This document shows positions 5,244-8,783 of a stretch of DNA of 8,783 nucleotides, in pieces (the stretch's first letter is position 1; each line of letters starts with the position of its first letter). A program made the position numbers and the translations under genes. This DNA is from Gammaproteobacteria bacterium (GTDB lineage: Bacteria; Pseudomonadota; Gammaproteobacteria; Poriferisulfidales; Oxydemutatoraceae). The notes beneath the pieces are model-generated. The model was not told where the DNA came from. It saw only the letters and a list, made by a program, of their open reading frames with translations, and made no database searches. Location: the NCBI GenBank assembly GCA_007570905.1, contig RKSI01000100.1:1-8783 (forward strand). The letters are read 5' to 3'.

Positions 5244-7354
5244 ACACGCGCAGCCTGCTGGTTGAAATCGGCGTAGAAGAACTGCCGCCGCCGCAACTGC
5301 AAGCGCTCGGCGAGGCGTTCGCCGCGGCCCTCGCCGCCGCCTTTGAGCGCGACGGCTTCCGCTTCGGCCAGACTACCCCCTTCGCCACGCCGCGCCGCCT
5401 GGCCGCGCACATCGCCGAACTGCCGGAACGCGGCCCGGCGCGCGTTACCGAACGCAAAGGCCCGTCGCTTGAACAATGTTATGACGAACACAACCAGCCG
5501 ACGCCCGCCGCGCTCGGCTTCGCCCGCTCGTGCGGCGCCGCGCTTGAAGACCTGCAAGTGTCCGACGACAACCGCCTGTGCCTGCGCCGCCGCGAGGACG
5601 GCGCCACGGTGCAGGAACGACTGGAAACGCACATCGCCGCCGCGCTGCAAGCGCTGCCCGCCGGCAGGCGCATGCGCTGGGGCGCGGCGGCGCACGAGTT
5701 CATCCGCCCGGTGCGCTGGGTGCTGGCGCTTTACGGCGGCGAGGCGGCGCCGGTGCGCGTGCTCGGCGTGCGCGCGGGCCAAGTAACGCACGGCCACCGC
5801 CAGCACTGCCCGCAACCGCTGCCGGTGCGCGATGCCGACGCCTGGCAAAACACGCTGGAAACCGAAGGCCATGTCATCGCGGCGTTCGCCAAACGCCGCA
5901 GTTGCATCGCCGCGCAGGTTGAACGCGCCGCCGAAGGCCGCGCGCTGATGAGCGACGCGCTGCTCGACGAAGTCACGGCGATGACCGAATGGCCCGCCGC
6001 CATCGCCGCGCGCTTCAACCCGTCTTTCCTGTCGCTGCCCGCCGAAGTCATCACCGAGGTGCTGGAGCACGACCAGAAATTCTTCCCGACGGCGGACGCG
6101 GACGGCGCATTGCTGCCCGGCTTTGTCGCCGTCGCCAACATTGAAAGCGCCGCGCCCGAAAACATCCGCCGCGGCTATGAGCGCGTCGTCGCGCCGCGCC
6201 TGTCGGACGCGGCCTTCTTCTTCGCGCAGGACAAAAAACGCACGCTGGAAAGCCGCCTGCCGCAACTCGGCGGCATCCTGTTCCACCGCAAACTCGGCAG
6301 CCTCGCCGACAAGACGCGGCGGCTGGAACAACTGACCGGGCAACTTGCCAAACAGCTGGCCGAACACCTCGCCGAACACCCGGACACATCCGCCGCAGAC
6401 GCGGTGCGCGCGGCGCATTTGTGCAAGGCCGACCTGGCCACCGACATGGTGCGCGAATACCCTGCGCTGGAAGGCGTCATCGGCGGTTATTACGCGCTGG
6501 CCGACGGCGAGTCCGAAGCGGTGGCGGCGGCCATCAGCGGCCACCGCCTGCCGCGCCGCGCCGGCGGCGATTTGGCGCAAACCGGCGCCGGCGCATTGCT
6601 GGCGCTGGCCGACCGCCTCGACACGCTGGCCGGCATCGTCGGCGCCGGCGAACTGCCGAGCGGCAGCAAAGACCCCTACGGCCTGCGCCGCGCCGGCGCC
6701 GCGGTGGTGCGTATCGTGCTTGAAAAGCAATTTGACCTCAATCTGGCCGACTGGATTGCGCGCGCCGCGGACGGTTACGGCAAGATGCTGAACGCCGGCG
6801 ACATCGCGCGCCTGCCCGGTTATCTGCTCGAGCGCATTCGCGGGCATTATCTGGAGCGCGGCTGCGCCGCCGACGAACTCGCCGCGGCGACGGCGGTGCG
6901 CCCGCTGCAACTGCTGGACCTTGACGCGCGCCTGGCCGCGGTGCGGCATTTCAAGGCGCTGCCGCAAACCGGCAGTTTGACGCTCGCCAACAAGCGCATC
7001 CGCAACATCCTGAAGAAAGACGGCGGCGCCGCGAGCGCCGCCGCAGACGCGCCCGCCGCGCCCGCCGGCAACGGCGCCGGCGACGACGCCGAAAGCGCCC
7101 TGCATCGCGCGTTCCGCGACCGCCGCAGCCGCGTCAACGACCTCGCCGGGCGGCGCGACTACCTCGGCGCGCTGAACACGCTGGTTGAACTGCGCGAACC
7201 GATAGACCGCTTCTTTGACGAAGTGCTGGTGATGTCGGAAGACGACGACGAACGCCGCAGCCGCATCGGGCTGCTGCGCGAGATACACTCGCTGTTCACC
7301 TGCATCGCCGACTTCTCCAAACTTGATGCAAAGCCCGGCGCGGAGGCGGCATGA
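5240..7354 (+). CDS. glyS: glycyl-tRNA synthetase beta subunit
   Basis: 704 residues against 689 in E. coli. The beta subunit recognises tRNA-Gly, including the anticodon, and is required for aminoacylation by the alpha2beta2 enzyme. Visible blocks: LLVEIGVEELPPPQL (6-20), TPRRLAAHIAEL, MRWGAAAHEFIRPVRW (from 145), EHDQKFFP (276-283), LLPGFVAVANIES, RVVAPRLSDAAFFFAQDKK (from 315), LGSLADKTRRLEQL, an HD-like region CKADLATDMVREYPALEGVI (395-414), and KDPYGLRR (477-484) leading to the C-terminal anticodon-binding helices. A stretch rich in Ala, Gly, Pro and Asp at about 595-620, inside the C-terminal domain between ILKKDG and ESALHRAF, is a likely local expansion. Translation is coupled to glyQ by an ATGA overlap, and its own stop overlaps gmhB by 4 bases (ATGA again). 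No frameshift or missing block is seen. Confidence 0.97.
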   Translation: MNTRSLLVEIGVEELPPPQLQALGEAFAAALAAAFERDGFRFGQTTPFATPRRLAAHIAELPERGPARVTERKGPSLEQCYDEHNQPTPAALGFARSCGAALEDLQVSDDNRLCLRRREDGATVQERLETHIAAALQALPAGRRMRWGAAAHEFIRPVRWVLALYGGEAAPVRVLGVRAGQVTHGHRQHCPQPLPVRDADAWQNTLETEGHVIAAFAKRRSCIAAQVERAAEGRALMSDALLDEVTAMTEWPAAIAARFNPSFLSLPAEVITEVLEHDQKFFPTADADGALLPGFVAVANIESAAPENIRRGYERVVAPRLSDAAFFFAQDKKRTLESRLPQLGGILFHRKLGSLADKTRRLEQLTGQLAKQLAEHLAEHPDTSAADAVRAAHLCKADLATDMVREYPALEGVIGGYYALADGESEAVAAAISGHRLPRRAGGDLAQTGAGALLALADRLDTLAGIVGAGELPSGSKDPYGLRRAGAAVVRIVLEKQFDLNLADWIARAADGYGKMLNAGDIARLPGYLLERIRGHYLERGCAADELAAATAVRPLQLLDLDARLAAVRHFKALPQTGSLTLANKRIRNILKKDGGAASAAADAPAAPAGNGAGDDAESALHRAFRDRRSRVNDLAGRRDYLGALNTLVELREPIDRFFDEVLVMSEDDDERRSRIGLLREIHSLFTCIADFSKLDAKPGAEAA
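7342..7346 (+). promoter_or_regulatory. Shine-Dalgarno site of gmhB
   Basis: GGAGG lies within the last codons of glyS, 4 bases before the gmhB ATG. It supports the ATG at 7351 and independent ribosome loading in addition to coupling through the ATGA overlap. Confidence 0.65.
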
Positions 7355-7899
7355 ACCTGATACTGCTCGACCGCGACGGCGTCATAAACCACGACGCCGC
7401 CGACTATGTGAAAAGCGCCGACGAGTGGCGCCCCATTGAAGGCAGCCTTGAAGCCGTCGCGCAACTGTGCCACGCCGGTTACCGCGTTTATATCATCTCC
7501 AACCAGTCCGGCATTGGCCGCGGCCTGTTCGGCGTCGAGACGCTTGGCGAGATTCAGGCGCGGATGCAGGGCCTGCTGCACGCGCTCGGCGGGCGCATTG
7601 AAGGGCTGTTTTTCTGCCCGCACCATCCGGACGAGAAATGCCGCTGCCGCAAACCGGCGGACGGCCTGCTGCAAGACCTGTCGCAGCGGCTCGGCGCAAG
7701 CCTGAAAGATGTGCCGTTTGTCGGCGACACGATGAAGGATGTGCAGGCGGCGAAAACCGCCGGCGCGCGCCCGCTGCTGGTACGCACCGGACGCGGCGAG
7801 GAAACGCTGCGCCAGCCGGACTTTCCCGGCGATGTCGAGGTGTTTGACGATTTGGCGGCGGTCGCCGACGCGCTGCTCGCAACGCCGCGCCGGCGCTGA
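7351..7899 (+). CDS. gmhB: D-glycero-D-manno-heptose 1,7-bisphosphate 7-phosphatase
   Basis: 182 residues. A HAD-superfamily phosphatase of the histidinol-phosphate phosphatase-like group, which removes the 7-phosphate of heptose bisphosphate on the way to ADP-heptose for the lipopolysaccharide core. Catalytic DRDG with Asp7 and Asp9 opens the protein; ISNQSGIGRG (49-58) is motif II; the zinc loop is CPHHPDEKCRC with ligands Cys89, His91, Cys97 and Cys99; Arg100-Lys101 is the motif III region; FVGDTMKD (123-130) is motif IV with Asp126 and Asp130. The zinc loop is shorter than in E. coli GmhB. The gene overlaps glyS by 4 bases and has its own GGAGG. glyQ-glyS-gmhB is a familiar proteobacterial order, often followed by the acyltransferase gene plsC; here no plsC follows and a convergent gene lies downstream. 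A relative acting on another sugar phosphate is possible but less likely. Confidence 0.93.
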   Translation: MNLILLDRDGVINHDAADYVKSADEWRPIEGSLEAVAQLCHAGYRVYIISNQSGIGRGLFGVETLGEIQARMQGLLHALGGRIEGLFFCPHHPDEKCRCRKPADGLLQDLSQRLGASLKDVPFVGDTMKDVQAAKTAGARPLLVRTGRGEETLRQPDFPGDVEVFDDLAAVADALLATPRRR

Positions 7900-8106
7900 C
7901 GCAATCCGCAGGCGGGCGGCGCAGGCGGCAGGGCGCGAGGCTGATGAGACCGGCGCTGCCGCCGGCGACACACGCAGACTGGCAACGCAAACAGCAGGAC
8001 GGCGAGACTGGTGAGACCGGCGCTGCCGCCGGCGCCCGCAGACGGACAGCGCAAGCAGCGGCGCGGCGAGGCTGATTAAAACCGGCGTTGACGCCGACGC
8101 CCGCCG
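7900..8106 (-). repeat. degenerate tandem array of sorting-tail-like units
   Basis: Three related units lie between the convergent gmhB and surface-protein genes. Their cores are at 7935-7967, 8002-8034 and 8066-8099, spaced 67 and 64 bases apart. The first two cores match at 31 of 33 positions. A fourth related core is the end of the neighbouring gene itself: ACAGCAGGACG occurs at 7991-8001 and at 8160-8170, followed in both places by similar sequence. Read on the minus strand, the middle unit encodes GGSAGLTSLAVLLFALPVC (within 7974-8036), the first encodes GGSAGLISLAPC, and the third a similar string broken by a one-base shift. All resemble the glycine-rich plus hydrophobic tail of the 8107-8783 protein. 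Each core also holds a short hairpin (for example CCGGCG-CTGC-CGCCGG at 7950-7965). Confidence 0.75.
8078..8096 (-). terminator. weak intrinsic terminator of the surface-protein gene
   Basis: On the minus strand CGGCG-TCAA-CGCCG (stem 8092-8096 with 8083-8087) is followed by GTTTTAAT, about 10 bases after the stop codon at 8107-8109. The stem is short and the T run only four, so termination may be partial. The hairpin is part of the third unit of the tandem array. Confidence 0.45.
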
Positions 8107-8783
8107 TCAGGAGCGCCGGGCGCCGCCGCGCCGCGCCGACAGCGCGAGCAGCAACAGCGACAGCAGGACGACGAGGCCAACCAGACCGACACTGCCGCTG
8201 CCGCCACCGCCGGATACAAGCCGCGTCAGTTCCGGAGGCAGCGGATCCACAATCACGCCGTTGACAATGCCATCGTCGTCGTTGGCGCCGCCGTCTTCAA
8301 TGTGAACCACCAGGCACGCGCCGCTGCCCGGGCCGTTTCGGTAGGCGGCGCCATCGTCCGGGCACGCGCCGTCGCTCAAATCGGCGAAGCCGTAGCGACT
8401 GCCGTCGCCGGTGTCAAACGCGCGGATGGCGCCGCTGGCCGGGTCATACTTGACCAGGCGCAGCGTCTCGCCGCGCAGGCTCACCGGCAGCGGAATAATC
8501 ACGCCCGCCGTGCCGCCGCCGGTAACACCCGCCGTCGTCACCGCGGCGTAATCCACATTGTGGATGGAGAAGTCATACATCACCGGCAGGTTGGCGGGCA
8601 GGTTGTCCTGCGACGACGCAGAGTAATCGGCATATTCAACCTCGCCGTCCGACGCCGACTGCACGGCCTGGCGGTGGGCGATGCCGCCGCTGCGAAGGTT
8701 GTGGCGGCTCAGCACCGGGCGGATGTGGTGCCACGCGCTCGCGCCCGCCGTGCCCGACACCGACACCGGCAGGTGCGCCACCT
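8107..8783 (-). CDS. choice-of-anchor-U-type surface protein with GlyGly-CTERM-like tail (5' partial)
   Basis: Only the last 224 residues lie in the window; the gene continues past its end and the true start is not seen. The segment from VMYDFSIHNVDYA (about 67-80) through GVIIPLPVSL, LVKYDPASGAIRAF (109-122), a Cys140/Cys156 pair and IEDGGANDDDGIVNGVIVDP (161-180) matches the pattern I know as the choice-of-anchor U domain: a beta-rich extracellular module found just before various C-terminal sorting signals. After a short linker the protein ends with a glycine-rich SGGGGSGSVG, a hydrophobic helix (about 198-215) and an arginine-rich end (SARRGGARRS), the three-part GlyGly-CTERM layout. Such tails are thought to be cut by a rhombosortase after export, leaving the protein at or outside the outer membrane. 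Function of the rest is unknown; an adhesin or secreted beta-sandwich protein is plausible. Confidence 0.8.
   Translation of the reverse strand, partial: VAHLPVSVSGTAGASAWHHIRPVLSRHNLRSGGIAHRQAVQSASDGEVEYADYSASSQDNLPANLPVMYDFSIHNVDYAAVTTAGVTGGGTAGVIIPLPVSLRGETLRLVKYDPASGAIRAFDTGDGSRYGFADLSDGACPDDGAAYRNGPGSGACLVVHIEDGGANDDDGIVNGVIVDPLPPELTRLVSGGGGSGSVGLVGLVVLLSLLLLALSARRGGARRS
8110..8214 (-). other. GlyGly-CTERM-like C-terminal sorting signal
   Basis: Codes for residues 190-224 of the surface protein: Gly/Ser run, GLVGLVVLLSLLLLAL helix, then SARRGGARRS. The glycine motif, single helix and basic end follow the GlyGly-CTERM plan; IPTL-CTERM is excluded by the lack of an IPTLSEW-type motif, and PEP-CTERM by the lack of a PEP motif. 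Confidence 0.7.

Noticed and set aside
5120..7288. 722-codon open frame on the minus strand opposite glyS
   Set aside because: It is antisense to an intact glyS with all family blocks; its Ala/Arg/Gln/Gly-rich translation is the usual shadow of GC-rich codon bias.

Overview
The window looks like part of a GC-rich proteobacterial chromosome, most likely gammaproteobacterial. The evidence is the split glyQ/glyS glycyl-tRNA synthetase followed by gmhB (lipopolysaccharide heptose synthesis, so a Gram-negative outer membrane), an E. coli-like selD and selU pair, an outer-membrane-type lipoprotein, and a surface-type protein ending in a GlyGly-CTERM-like tail. No species can be named from sequence reading alone.

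Layout. (1) 5-361, minus: a small lipoprotein. (2) 647-1566, minus: a two-gene cassette in which a HicB-like antitoxin-fold gene overlaps by 4 bases (ATGA) a stand-alone GIY-YIG nuclease-like gene. The nuclease gene is visibly richer in A+T than everything else here, which suggests transfer. (3) 1681-4054: selD (minus) and selU (plus) are divergent, with start codons separated by a single base. Together they supply selenophosphate and use it to make 2-selenouridine at the tRNA wobble position. SelD carries an internal Arg/Asp-rich repeat insertion, and SelU has an extra C-terminal tail. (4) 4272-7899, plus: glyQ-glyS-gmhB, a tight operon with two ATGA overlaps, probably driven from an extended -10 promoter near 4240. 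GlyQ and GlyS make the alpha2beta2 glycyl-tRNA synthetase; GmhB dephosphorylates heptose bisphosphate. (5) 7900-8106: a degenerate tandem array of about 65-base units related to the tail-coding end of the next gene. (6) 8107 to the window end, minus: the 3' part of a choice-of-anchor-U-type surface protein with a glycine-rich, hydrophobic, basic C-terminal sorting tail.

The two most interesting regions are the HicB-like/GIY-YIG cassette, where a nuclease occupies the position in which a HicA toxin would be expected, and the array of tail-like copies just past the end of the GlyGly-CTERM-type gene. A third theme is short in-frame repeat expansion in housekeeping proteins (SelD, GlyQ, GlyS). 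All family assignments come from reading motifs by eye; no database search was possible.
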